A DNA stretch of 64,000 bases from Psychrobacillus sp. FSL H8-0483 (GCF_038637725.1 NZ_CP152052.1:3417001-3481000); one strand, 5' to 3'; shown: positions 37,380 through 46,100, counted from the stretch's first letter. Translations and numbers: made by a program. Notes: a model not told the origin generated them from the sequence alone.

Positions 37380-37560
37380 TCATATTTCCAATTTACATGA
37401 AAAAACACGAACAATACTAAAGGTATATATATTTATTTTACACGGAATAAGTATAGTTGATTTCCGCTATAGGCGGACGCTTTCTGCGGGGTGAGCGGTA
37501 AGCCATCACCACAGCTCACGCATCGTTTGTGATGGCTTATCTGTCTCACTCCAAAGTGCC
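37380..37560. repeat. GC-rich extragenic element, rearranged copy
   Basis: The left end (CCAATTTACATGAAAAAACACGA) matches 11165-11200, but the GC-rich core that follows is in the opposite orientation relative to it, and the right end is lost. No gene is supported in 37258-37706. Confidence 0.65.
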
Positions 37561-37706
37561 AACATGCATTAAGTTGATTCCTGCATAACACCCATGCACT
37601 TAGACAATAGTTTTGCTGACAAATGGTGTTTGTTATAGGATAATGGTGATATATTTGACGGACAAAATATTAGGGGAAAAACTCCAAAAAAAGGATGTGC
37701 TAAACG

Positions 37707-38414
37707 ATGAATTTAGAAATAGTTATGCAGGAGCTTGAAGTGCTTGGCAAGGAACGATCTAAAAAAATGTACATGTCCAATGGGGCACATGAGCCGCTTT
37801 TTGGTGTAGCAACAGGTGCTATGAAACCAATCGTAAAAAAAATAAAAATAAATCAGCCATTAGCTGAAGAGCTGTATGCCACAGGGAACTACGATGCGAT
37901 GTACTTTGCAGGCATTATTGCAGACCCAAAAGCTATGACGGAGTCGGATTATGATCGCTGGATGGATGCAGCGTATTTTTATATGCTTTCCGATTATGTA
38001 GTGGCCGTCACTTTATCAGAGTCAGACATTGCACAAGAAGTTGCTGATAAATGGATTGCAAGCGGTGAAGAGCTGAGAATGTCAGCGGGCTGGAGTTGCT
38101 ACTGTTGGCTTTTAGGGAATCGAAAAGACGTTGAATTTTCAGAAAGTAATATTTCCGATATGCTTGATATGGTGAAAAATGCGATTCATGATTCTCCAGA
38201 ACGAGCGAAATCCGCTATGAATAATTTTGTATACACGGTGGGGACTTCCTATTTGCCGCTCCATGAAAAGGCAATCGAGACTGCAAAGACAATAGGAATA
38301 GTCGAAGTCAAACGGGACCAGAAAAAAAGCAGTTTCCTAAATGCTTACGAAAGTATTCAAAAAGAAGTCGATAAAGGAAGGATTGGTTTTAAACGCAAGC
38401 ATGTAAGATGCTAA
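37707..38414 (+). CDS. DNA alkylation repair (AlkD-like) protein
   Basis: 235-residue HEAT-like repeat protein of the AlkD/DNA-alkylation-repair family. Members excise N3- or N7-alkylated purines without base flipping. Features: YMSNGAHEPLFGVATGAMKPI, then DAMYFAGIIADPKAMTE, and LSDYVVAVTLSES with an acidic residue near the expected catalytic position. Activity of this subfamily is less well shown than for B. cereus AlkD. Monocistronic. The ribosome site is AAAAGGATG. Confidence 0.82.
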   Translation: MNLEIVMQELEVLGKERSKKMYMSNGAHEPLFGVATGAMKPIVKKIKINQPLAEELYATGNYDAMYFAGIIADPKAMTESDYDRWMDAAYFYMLSDYVVAVTLSESDIAQEVADKWIASGEELRMSAGWSCYCWLLGNRKDVEFSESNISDMLDMVKNAIHDSPERAKSAMNNFVYTVGTSYLPLHEKAIETAKTIGIVEVKRDQKKSSFLNAYESIQKEVDKGRIGFKRKHVRC

Positions 38415-38773
38415 AGTTAGCCTTGCATTGCGCGATGATCTTCATTTATCCAGGGCATTAACCCAACAAGGATTTTCTCTATTTTTGTTTAAATTCTTAA
38501 CTCCCAAGGAAGAACGTAATTTTCTTCCACATTCTGTGTTGAAGCAGGGCTTCATGGATGGCTAACGCGCAGGTTAGATGAACAAGTTATAAATTGAATA
38601 GTTTAAAGTTAAAGAGCATTTCTTTGTAATGATGAATGCTCTTTATCTTTTTTAAAAATGAAAAGGATAAAAATATAACAATAATAATACAATAAAATAC
38701 AATAACATTTTATTTTAAAACGATAAAATATGTGTTAAAGTCAAATTAACAATAAATAAGTGAGGTGCTTTTT
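38415..38773. other. Intergenic stretch with repeat fragment and terminator
   Basis: Holds CATGGATGGCTAACGCGCAGG (about 38553), akin to 41850-41885, and a terminator hairpin AAAGAGCATT/AATGCTCTTT at 38611-38644 followed by T-rich sequence. No gene seen. Confidence 0.5.
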
Positions 38774-39256
38774 TTGAAACGAGGAACAACACTTTTTTTA
38801 AAGATAGCTGTTATTCTTATTGGTATTCCCGTTCTTGCTTTGTGTATATTTTTGGTGCCTGAGATTGCAAATTTTGCAGCAGAATTGTATCCAGATATTA
38901 CTTATATTAAATATCTCGTTTTCATCGATTTTTATGCGGCGTCGATACCTTTTTACTTTGCTCTGTATCAAGCTTTTAAACTATTAAGCTATATAGACAA
39001 GAGTAAAGCTTTCTCGGATTTATCCGTAAGGGCTTTAAAGACGATTAAATATTGTGCAATCACAATCAGTATCTTGTATGTATTAGGCATGCCACTCTTC
39101 TATCTCATAGCGGAGATGGACGACGCCCCAGGTATTATAGTAATCGGAATGGTTCTCATCTTTGCTTCACTTGTAATTGCAGTCTTTGCTGCCGTTCTCC
39201 AAAAGCTTTTAAAAGAGGCAATTGATATAAAATCAGAAAATGATTTAACGGTCTGA
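38774..39256 (+). CDS. DUF2975 membrane protein
   Basis: 160-residue membrane protein with four helices, of the DUF2975 type. The start is TTG at 38774 (MKRGTTLFLK), placed correctly behind TGAGGTG; a GTG at 38765 lies inside that site. It lies 10 bases ahead of a small XRE regulator gene. The DUF2975-XRE pair is a recurrent two-gene unit in Firmicutes whose role is unknown. Confidence 0.85.
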   Translation: MKRGTTLFLKIAVILIGIPVLALCIFLVPEIANFAAELYPDITYIKYLVFIDFYAASIPFYFALYQAFKLLSYIDKSKAFSDLSVRALKTIKYCAITISILYVLGMPLFYLIAEMDDAPGIIVIGMVLIFASLVIAVFAAVLQKLLKEAIDIKSENDLTV

Positions 39257-39266
39257 GGTGAATAAC

Positions 39267-39488
39267 ATGGCGATAATAATCAATATTGATGTGATGCTGG
39301 CTAAAAGGAAAATGAGCGTAACAGAACTTTCGGAGAGGGTTGGAATAACAATGGCTAACCTTTCTATATTGAAAAATGGAAAGGCAAAAGCGATTCGATT
39401 ATCAACTTTAGAGTCAATTTGTAAGGCTTTAGAATGTCAGCCAGGAGATATTTTAGAATACAAAAGTGATGAAGAAACTCAAGAATGA
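39267..39488 (+). CDS. Small XRE-family regulator (YozG-like)
   Basis: 73-residue helix-turn-helix protein: VMLAKRKMSVTELSERVGIT, then SILKNGKAKAIRLSTLESICKAL and CQPGDILEY. I chose ATG at 39267, six bases after GAGGTG. It probably regulates the DUF2975 operon to which it belongs. Confidence 0.88.
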   Translation: MAIIINIDVMLAKRKMSVTELSERVGITMANLSILKNGKAKAIRLSTLESICKALECQPGDILEYKSDEETQE

Positions 39489-39784
39489 TAGACAACAAAT
39501 TTCTTCAACTACCATGGATGCACAAAAACACCCAATCCAGAAGTTGAACATTTTCATTTATTTGAGTAGTTATATTCAACTGAGCTCCCGTTAGCCATCT
39601 GTTAAAACAATGACAAAAGTAGATGTTAATCATTGAAGAATCTTGATTTGTAGGTATTTAAAAGAGCCCAATTCATATGCGAATTTGGGCTCTTTTTATG
39701 TGTTTAATTTCGATTTTTAAAAGAATACTGAACGGGTACAATAACTGATTCTGGAGCTTTTTTACTTTTATCATTTTATTCAAA
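39489..39784. other. Intergenic stretch: repeat fragment and terminator
   Basis: Contains CCCGTTAGCCATCTG (about 39590), related to the spacers between 40.4 and 43 kb, and a strong terminator AGAGCCCAA/TTGGGCTCT + TTTTT at 39663-39697. No gene seen. Confidence 0.5.
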
Positions 39785-39907
39785 CTATATCTCTTTAAAA
39801 CTTGGTGGAGATTTTTTAAATCCTTTTGTTGTAATGAGCGCATAAATAAATCCGATAGCTAACCATAAACCATTTCTGAGAAAGAAACCAGAAATGATGT
39901 AGTCATT
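39785..39907 (-). pseudogene. Possible relic of a small membrane protein
   Basis: In one minus-strand frame the sequence reads NDYIISGFFLRNGLWLAIGF and continues to KSPPSFKEI-stop, convincing as a membrane protein C-terminus. A stop codon precedes it and there is no start, so it is either frameshifted or decayed. Confidence 0.35.
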
Positions 39908-39995
39908 CTAAATTCCTCAACCCTTTGTCTCTATTGAGATAGCACACAAGCCGAGAGGCTGCCCTCGGAGGATGGCCATAAATGGCCGTTCTGAC

Positions 39996-40322
39996 CTAAA
40001 ACAATAGGTGCTGCATCCTTTTTTCACCTATTGTTTGATTTAAATGATCGATCAATTTACCCCGCTTGTTCACGACAAACTTATATTCTTTTCCACCCTT
40101 TACAGTGACGGACATACCGTTAGGAACAAAAAGTATAGTATTTCGTTTTTGGACTTTGATAACCTCGCCAATGTTGATTGTCACGGGTGCACTTTGTATA
40201 TTCACTTTATGTGGAGTAAAAATAAGCTCAACCTCTGTTATCTTTAACTTACCACCAACTGCCTCAATCCCTTTAAACAAATTTGCTGGGACATTAAAAA
40301 ATACCGTTTCTGTCGTTGTCAC
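39996..40322 (-). CDS. GRAM-domain protein
   Basis: 108-residue protein whose pattern (LFKGIEAVGGKLKITEVELIF ... GEVIKVQKRNTILFVPNGM ... KEYKFVVNKRGKLI) fits a bacterial GRAM/PH-like domain. Membrane or lipid association is typical of the fold; the function is unknown. The start is GTG at 40320-40322, about nine bases after GGAGG. It begins the run of small minus-strand genes that continues to 43 kb. Confidence 0.75.
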   Translation of the reverse strand: MTTTETVFFNVPANLFKGIEAVGGKLKITEVELIFTPHKVNIQSAPVTINIGEVIKVQKRNTILFVPNGMSVTVKGGKEYKFVVNKRGKLIDHLNQTIGEKRMQHLLF

Positions 40323-40465
40323 CTTTCATCGCCTCCCTTTAATTTATATTTGAACTTTTCATTCCTTAGAACTAGGGCTGGCCATAACAAAATAAATGAT
40401 ATACGCTCATACAAATTAAGAGTACATAATATCTGGTTTAAGAAGTACAACATTTTGGGCATAAA

Positions 40466-40520
40466 AATAGACCATCAAAAGATGGTCTTGTTCAACTAAA
40501 GCACTCCGTTAGTTTATTAA
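40466..40520 (-). repeat. Spacer repeat with terminator hairpin
   Basis: AGACCATC/GATGGTCT hairpin (terminator-like) followed by AACTAAAGCACTCCGTTAGTTT. The AAGCACYCGTTAGT part recurs in the spacers at 40822, 41219 and 42715. Confidence 0.6.
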
Positions 40521-40538
40521 GAGTTTTATTTATCACTT

Positions 40539-40808
40539 TCACTTAATTTCATTTTTGTGAAAAGACGCAATGATCGTGATAATTCCACCTAACAATATTA
40601 TAAAATAAAAAAGCATTAAAGTTGCTGTTCCGTCTAATCCTTGAAGCACCTTAGTTTCGTGTAACAAAGGTAAAGATAACGGATAGGTTAAAACCGATAA
40701 TATCATGACAAATCCAGTTATTATTCTATTTTTCTTATTCCTTGTAGTTAAGGATAATGATAAACAAACAATTGCAAGTGCTAGTATTATAAAAATTACT
40801 AATATTAT
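40539..40808 (-). CDS. Possible small membrane protein without a standard start
   Basis: An 89-codon frame with three hydrophobic segments (ILVIFIILALAIVCLSLSL; GFVMILSVLTYPLSLPLL; LMLFYFIILLGGIITIIA) ends at a TGA. A perfect AAGGAGG lies nine to ten bases before its first codons, but these are ATA ATA TTA; no ATG, GTG or TTG is at the right place. It may start at ATA, or be a gene whose start was lost by mutation. Confidence 0.45.
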   Translation of the reverse strand: MILVIFIILALAIVCLSLSLTTRNKKNRIITGFVMILSVLTYPLSLPLLHETKVLQGLDGTATLMLFYFIILLGGIITIIASFHKNEIK

Positions 40809-40814
40809 TTTAGA

Positions 40815-40862
40815 AAACCTCCTTCTTGAAGTAAAGCACCAAGTTAGTTTAATATTACTTCT
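40815..40862 (-). repeat. Spacer repeat (TTCTTGAAGTAAAGCACC type)
   Basis: CCTTCTTGAAGTAAAGCACC recurs nearly unchanged at 41219-41238 and, more diverged, at 42708-42728. On the minus strand it runs into the ribosome site of the next gene. Confidence 0.65.
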
Positions 40863-40864
40863 AT

Positions 40865-41122
40865 TTAATTAAACATAATGCCTTCAACCACAGAGAATAA
40901 AATTAATAACGAAATGCATAAATAGAAGATACCCCACAATAAACTCTGAGTTCTTTTATATTCTCGTAATCCCATTATAAGTAACGCTACACTCAAAAGT
41001 ATTAACATCAATGGTAGTAAGTTGTAGTTTTCCGTAACCTTACCGTAAATACCAATTGATATAACAAGGATTACAAAAATTATTTGGAATAACATTAAAA
41101 TATCATACTTTTTTTCTTCCAT
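40865..41122 (-). CDS. DUF3953-like small membrane protein
   Basis: 85-residue protein with three hydrophobic helices (LMLFQIIFVILVISIGIYG; LLPLMLILLSVALLIMGL; LLWGIFYLCISLLILFSVV). The pattern fits the DUF3953/YczI type. The function is unknown. Ribosome site GGGAGG. Part of the repeat-spaced small-gene array. Confidence 0.75.
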   Translation of the reverse strand: MEEKKYDILMLFQIIFVILVISIGIYGKVTENYNLLPLMLILLSVALLIMGLREYKRTQSLLWGIFYLCISLLILFSVVEGIMFN

Positions 41123-41164
41123 TTTTTTATACCTCCCACTGATAATCTGTCACCTTCAAAAGAT

Positions 41165-41250
41165 ACCTTTTTTTAACTAACCTGCTGCGTTAGCTCAGTA
41201 AGGAAAAAGGCTTTACTCCCTTCTTGAAGTAAAGCACCCGAGTGAAATTT
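41165..41250 (-). repeat. Spacer repeat, fullest copy
   Basis: Contains CTAACCTGCTGCGTTAGCTCAGTAAGG and, about 35 bases on, CCCTTCTTGAAGTAAAGCACCCG. CTAAC...GTTAG is a short inverted repeat. CCTGCTGCGTT recurs at about 42990 and a GGCTTTACTCCC/GGGAGTAAAGCC hairpin lies between the two blocks. Confidence 0.65.
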
Positions 41251-41700
41251 TTAAAAAGGTTTGGCAACCATTAAATAAAGAATAAGAATAGGAATTATCG
41301 TTGATATTGTCCCAATAACATCCCAAGTTCTAGAGACTTTTTTATAATTAATTTTATTGAATTCTTCCCCGCTATATTTAATCATTTTTCTTTGCAGGGG
41401 TAACAAAAGAGTAATCCATATCACTCCTGTAATTGTAAATAAAGCTAAAGAAATTGTTAACCAGTTTATTTCATCAAGGGAATAATTACTTTTTATTGCT
41501 AATAAAAATCCAGAAATTAGTAAAGAGATAATACTGGGTAAAGTAAACACATAATCAGCAACCATAATATTCTTTGCTGTTTTGTTGATATGTGCTTCAT
41601 CTCCAGAAAATTCCGCCTTTAGTTTCCAAAAAGCAGCCGTGATAATATTACCAACAAAAATAATTGCCGAAATAATATGTATTAACACTAAATAAACCAT
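41251..41700 (-). CDS. DUF2269-like membrane protein
   Basis: 149-residue protein with four membrane helices, beginning LVLIHIISAIIFVGNIITAAFW and containing DYVFTLPSIISLLISGFLLA and a long helix at the C-terminus. It matches the DUF2269 pattern. The function is unknown. Another member of the small-gene array. Confidence 0.78.
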   Translation of the reverse strand: MVYLVLIHIISAIIFVGNIITAAFWKLKAEFSGDEAHINKTAKNIMVADYVFTLPSIISLLISGFLLAIKSNYSLDEINWLTISLALFTITGVIWITLLLPLQRKMIKYSGEEFNKINYKKVSRTWDVIGTISTIIPILILYLMVAKPF

Positions 41701-42094
41701 TTTTATCTTCTCCCCTTTCTCCGTACACTAGCACTTCATATATTCGTTTTTTACTTTCCATCTATATTTCTATATTTCGACAGGTAAATTAAATAGTCCT
41801 CTACAATAAGAAGAAAGAGCTGCCTAAACAACCCCACGTTCTCTAACTAAAACCCCCGTTAGCCATCCATGCAGCACAAAATATTGCACACCACAGAGAA
41901 TGGAAATGGTTAAGAGGAGTCAATACTAGTTGTACACCGCATAGACTTCTTCATCTAAACACGCCTCTTTTTTTTAACGATTGAGCAGGGTCTTCTTAAG
42001 TGTTGTCATTTTTCTATTCTTGAAGAAATTTATTTTCATGGTAGTTGAAGAAGAACTCTAGCTTTTTTATCACAAAAGTACCCGATTACAACAT
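41701..42094. other. Intergenic stretch with spacer-type repeat
   Basis: CCCCGTTAGCCATCCATGCAG (41863-41885) is the complement-type partner of 38553. Nothing else gene-like is visible. Confidence 0.5.
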
Positions 42095-42544
42095 TTATTT
42101 GGATATCCATTCATATTGAATATCAGGTAAATTTTCTTCATTTTCATGTCCTCTACCTATGATTTCAAATCCATGTTTTTCATAAAATCGTTGTGCATTT
42201 TCATTTACTTCAAATGTGTATAATGTTAATCTCCCACTTGATTGTGCTTTTACTTTATCTAGTAATGTATGACCTATACCGATTCCTTGATAATCTATAT
42301 GAATATATTGTTGGCCTATTTCCCTTTCATTATAGGCAATCATTCCAGCTACTTTTTCATCAATTAACGCTAAGTCTATTTGAAACTGTTCAGGTAATAT
42401 ATGATTTAAAAAATAAACGTGATTTTCAAAGCTGTGAATTTCTTTCTGACCAATAGCCTGTTCCTTACTATCTCGCCACATATCCACTGTTTGTTCAGCG
42501 TATTTGGGGTTATACTGAGTAATTATCATTTTGTGTTGGTTCAC
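42095..42544 (-). CDS. GNAT acetyltransferase
   Basis: 149-residue Gcn5-related N-acetyltransferase with the loop YQGIGIGHTLLDKVKAQ and the C-terminal FEVNENAQRFYEKHGFEIIGRG. The start is GTG at 42544, seven bases after GGAGG. Substrate unknown. Member of the small-gene array. Confidence 0.85.
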   Translation of the reverse strand: MNQHKMIITQYNPKYAEQTVDMWRDSKEQAIGQKEIHSFENHVYFLNHILPEQFQIDLALIDEKVAGMIAYNEREIGQQYIHIDYQGIGIGHTLLDKVKAQSSGRLTLYTFEVNENAQRFYEKHGFEIIGRGHENEENLPDIQYEWISK

Positions 42545-42659
42545 TACAATACCTCCTCAAGTTTTGTTTACTGCTTTATATATGGTTTTCCTGATATAAA
42601 TTCGATGAATACTACTTGTTGCAGGTATTTTAGCATTTATAAAATTTCTTTCTAGATTC

Positions 42660-42750
42660 TTTCACTAACCTACCCCTTTAGTTGAGCAAGAAAAAAGAGC
42701 CATCTAAGCAGCTCAATGATCTTCAAGTAAAGCACTCGGTAGTTGAATAA
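42660..42750 (-). repeat. Spacer repeat with hairpin
   Basis: CACTAACCTACCCCTTTAGTTGAGCAAG, an internal hairpin AGAGCC..., then TTCAAGTAAAGCACTCGGTAGTTGAATAAG; same order of blocks as at 41165-41250. Confidence 0.6.
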
Positions 42751-42753
42751 GAG

Positions 42754-42957
42754 TTATTTCTTCTTTCTTGTTTGAATGTATTTTTCCATCAATACTCCCG
42801 CATTAAACACCGATAAAATCATGATGAAGAAAAATATTACCCGAACGGTTGGATCCCTCTTGTCAGCAATAAACTCTATACTAGAAAAATTAACATAAAC
42901 AAAGCCAATAGCAACAAATATAGATAAGATAAATTGCTCCTTTAAAGGCTTAATCAT
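42754..42957 (-). CDS. Small membrane protein, unknown
   Basis: 67 residues with two membrane helices (FILSIFVAIGFVYVNFSSI; RVIFFFIMILSVFNAGVLM) and a basic tail (QTRKKK). Ribosome site GGGAGG six bases before ATG. No family recognised. Last gene of the small-gene array. Confidence 0.65.
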   Translation of the reverse strand: MIKPLKEQFILSIFVAIGFVYVNFSSIEFIADKRDPTVRVIFFFIMILSVFNAGVLMEKYIQTRKKK

Positions 42958-43159
42958 AAAATCCCTCCCTATAAATATTATTGAACTACCCTGCTGCGTT
43001 GTTTAAGTATAATTTTTCATAATCTTTATATTTATTTTAACATAAAATTCCCAATTTTCTTCATATTCTTTGGAGCCAATTGCTTTAATTTAGACAATCT
43101 TTTTGTCACCTACTGATGTACTAATTAGTTTGTAAAACGACTAAAGCATTGATATAACC

Positions 43160-43201
43160 ACAAAAAGGGAGACACCAATTCATATGTGAATTGCGTCCCC
43201 G
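43160..43201 (-). terminator. Terminator of the isoprenoid synthase gene
   Basis: GGGGACGCAATTCACATATG/ pairs back through GAATTGGTGTCTCCC on the minus strand with small mismatches, followed by TTTTTGTGG. A spacer-repeat fragment CCCTGCTGCGTTG is at about 42990. Bases 42958-43320 otherwise hold nothing. Confidence 0.65.
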
Positions 43202-43320
43202 ATTAGGTTGTTATTTAATGTTTTCTCCCCAATATTCGAACCCGTTACATCAAAAGTGTGTATTGTTACTCTATATCAAATCTAACTAAGCACAGGTTCA
43301 CGATGTGTAACAACCACTTC

Positions 43321-45705
43321 TTAATGGTCTCGATTTATAATGTAATTTAAAAAATGCTTCAAGAAAGTGGTATTGCGTGGCACATCTTGTAATACCTCCA
43401 TGGCAATACAGTAATTTTCCCACATCTCTTTTTTGGCACCTTCCTGACCCAATATTGAAACAAAAGTTGTACTATTGTTTTCCGCATCCTTGCCAATGGG
43501 TTTTCCTAGTAAGGTTGTATCTCCTTCAACATCAAGCAAGTCATCCTTAATCTGAAATGCAATTCCTGCATGGCGGGCAAATTTTTTCAAAGCTTCCATT
43601 TCTAATTCCTTTGCATGGGCAAGAATTGCAGGCATGATGAGAGAAGCTTCGAATCCTAAACCAGTTTTATAAAAGCACATCATATTTAATTGTTCCCGAG
43701 TCAATTGCTTCCCTTTGGAATCCAAGTCCATCGCTTGCCCTCTACACATATCCGCTGTTACTTGAGCTGAATATTGAACTAGTTTAAGTACAGTCTTCGA
43801 ATCAAACTGATCTAGTGATGTTTGTTCTTCAATAGCCTTCTGGGTCAGAAAAAGACCCGTTAATTCTGATACGGCAATGTTATGCATCTCATGGAGAGTT
43901 GGACGCCCCCTACGGGTGGATGCATTATCCTGGGATGGCAGATCATCAAATATAAGAGACGCAGTATGCATATATTCCAATGATCTCAGAAGTGGCTCGA
44001 TTGCAGAACTTTTCAATCCATATGCGTTTACGCCCATGAACCAGGTCACTATCGGCCTCAGACGCTTTCCATCACCTTCTAAACTGTAGTTTGCAGCATC
44101 CATTATTGTATCTTCCATCAAAGACATATTCTCCATTTTAGGGATATTTAAGATATGGTTGATCTGATTGCGTAAGGTTTTGCTCGTATTGATAAAGTCT
44201 TCCTGCTCTTTCCGTTCATTTTTCAAAGTGGTAATCATATGGTCCCGAAGCAGTTTATCAAAGAAATCCACATCATCTGCTTTTCGAACCATGTCTTGGA
44301 GAAGTCTATTGAATTTAGGGCTGCCTGAAGCAAATAGGCCCATAACTTCATTGTATTTTTCAGGACCCATTCGTTCTTTAAATCGTTTCAATCCGTTTAT
44401 AGCCCGGTCCAAAATCACCTCACGAGTCTTACTGTCTGAGTCATACACATTATGTATCAAATTGGAAATAACCGTCCAGTACAATTCAAAGGGGTTTATT
44501 AGATCCTTACGTGTATCGTGATATTTCATATAGTAGGTATAGGGTGTTACCGCCCCATCCTTCATGTCATCAAACATATCTGCAAAATCATCAGCCAGCT
44601 GATTGTATATGCCATAAAAAAAGGTTCGGTTGTCATAATCCGTATCCTCAGGAGCACCTATTACTGAACGGACAATCAATCGGGAAGAAGAGGATTTTAA
44701 AATGATCGGTATATAAAGCTCTTCATTGCTGTAATTTGCATTCGATAGATCCTTTACACGGTCCACTTCCTGCGAATTAAAAAACACATAAGATTGCTCG
44801 AAAAAATTTTGTTTTGTCTCTCTTCGCTGATGTTCCTTAATATACTCAAACGCTTCTCGGAGCTCCGAATGAACATACCGCATTAGCTCTAAGTTTTCAC
44901 CAGTCCATTCGCCAAATGCCGGCACAGATCCTGTGATAAGCGTAGTACGTATCATATCAGAATATTGTTTTTCCTCTTTATCGGATAAAATTTTCGCATC
45001 GAGAAGATCATCAATAAATGGATAAGTCAGACCATAGGAATAGCCAAGCCTAATAGCTTTATCAAGTTTTAGAGTACGTTCTTCCGAAGATACGTCATCG
45101 TCCATTTCTTCAATCTCTTGCATGATTACCCCAGCAATGATTTTAATAAGTTTTCGCTGAGCTTGCTCAGCATCCATCCCCTTTGGAAAATTGGAGGATA
45201 CAGTCTTTAGTTTGTTTACCACCCAGATCATGGCCGATTCAACGCCTTCCTTCTGGGCAATCCGGAACAACCTGGCCATGCTAAACATTCCATCATTGTC
45301 TCCTCGATCTGTTGCGTTAGCATGTGTTAGGTGCGTTTTCAAACTATCTACTACACGCTGAATCCTGTTCTGTGTATCAGGTGAATTAAGGGCTTTACCT
45401 AGATCTCGCATAAAAATATAGGAGATGCTTCGATCCAGGTAATTATCTAGTTTACCAGTGTAATTTAGCCATTGGATATAACTGTGGTATCCCCTGGAAC
45501 CAGGTTTTCCCTTTCCGCGCGAAAAAAAGGATAAGAACGAGTGATGACGAATATGGTTATGTTTCCACATATTTATATCTTCAATTAGGGTTGGGACATA
45601 CGTCTTTTGCATGACCTGCTCATAAAGTGATTTATAATAATTAGTAGCCTTCTGCTCAGCTATCCGATAGCGTGCATCGGGATTAATGATTAACTCCTTG
45701 TTCAT
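43321..45705 (-). CDS. Two-domain class I isoprenoid synthase (N-terminal synthase-like + polyprenyl diphosphate synthase)
   Basis: 794-residue protein. The C-terminal part (about 510-794) is a complete trans-prenyl diphosphate synthase: GDGKRLRP (about 544-551), first Asp-rich motif DDLPSQDN (587-594) with RRGRPT after it, the Q-rich helix, and second motif KDDLLD (720-725). The N-terminal part of about 500 residues is all-helical and has its own pair of Asp-rich motifs, FIDDLLDAK (about 230-238) and NQLADDFADMFDDMKDG (368-384), about 135-140 residues apart. That is the spacing of the two metal motifs of class I terpene synthases. It thus looks like a cyclase-prenyltransferase fusion. I chose ATG at 45705 behind GAAGGTG. 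Monocistronic; product unknown. Confidence 0.8.
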   Translation of the reverse strand: MNKELIINPDARYRIAEQKATNYYKSLYEQVMQKTYVPTLIEDINMWKHNHIRHHSFLSFFSRGKGKPGSRGYHSYIQWLNYTGKLDNYLDRSISYIFMRDLGKALNSPDTQNRIQRVVDSLKTHLTHANATDRGDNDGMFSMARLFRIAQKEGVESAMIWVVNKLKTVSSNFPKGMDAEQAQRKLIKIIAGVIMQEIEEMDDDVSSEERTLKLDKAIRLGYSYGLTYPFIDDLLDAKILSDKEEKQYSDMIRTTLITGSVPAFGEWTGENLELMRYVHSELREAFEYIKEHQRRETKQNFFEQSYVFFNSQEVDRVKDLSNANYSNEELYIPIILKSSSSRLIVRSVIGAPEDTDYDNRTFFYGIYNQLADDFADMFDDMKDGAVTPYTYYMKYHDTRKDLINPFELYWTVISNLIHNVYDSDSKTREVILDRAINGLKRFKERMGPEKYNEVMGLFASGSPKFNRLLQDMVRKADDVDFFDKLLRDHMITTLKNERKEQEDFINTSKTLRNQINHILNIPKMENMSLMEDTIMDAANYSLEGDGKRLRPIVTWFMGVNAYGLKSSAIEPLLRSLEYMHTASLIFDDLPSQDNASTRRGRPTLHEMHNIAVSELTGLFLTQKAIEEQTSLDQFDSKTVLKLVQYSAQVTADMCRGQAMDLDSKGKQLTREQLNMMCFYKTGLGFEASLIMPAILAHAKELEMEALKKFARHAGIAFQIKDDLLDVEGDTTLLGKPIGKDAENNSTTFVSILGQEGAKKEMWENYCIAMEVLQDVPRNTTFLKHFLNYIINRDH

Positions 45706-45894
45706 ACGATAATTCACCTTCACTTTATGTTTGTTTTCATCTACTAAATTTTTCCCTATATATCCTCTGTCAATTAATTATACTAGATAACAATCTATTC
45801 TTCTTTCATTCCCTAAATTCCTATATACCAAATGAAAGCACTATGTCGTTTTTGTACAACTCTATGAGTCGACCTATTACTTTATACTAACAAA

Positions 45895-45956
45895 AGAGAG
45901 AACGGAAAACCGTTCCTTAGGTCACCTGTATTAGATGAGGTGCTGGCGGTTTTTTA
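45895..45956 (+). promoter_or_regulatory. Leader hairpin ahead of the unknown-opuD pair
   Basis: A plus-strand structure AAAACCG...CGGTTTTTT with inner CACCT/AGGTG ends in six Ts, although no plus-strand gene lies before it. It may be an attenuator in the leader of the gene at 46101, or a leftover terminator. It matches no riboswitch I know. The rest of 45706-46100 shows nothing clear. Confidence 0.4.
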
Positions 45957-46100
45957 TTTAAGCAATGTTATTGATTAATTTTATTTGATCGGTAGCATAC
46001 TAAAACTACGAAACAGAAATTTAGTAACCTTTAAAATTAATATGGTTTATAAAAAACTAGAAATGATTACATGTGCAATTATTTGGAGGGTGAGTTTTCT

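Noticed and set aside
38530-43020. Integron-like cassette array
   Set aside because: No integrase gene and no attC-type sites with the usual half-sites; only shared spacers can be claimed.
45895-45956. T-box or known riboswitch ahead of opuD
   Set aside because: The T-box AGGGTGGNACCGCG core and every aptamer core I know are absent.
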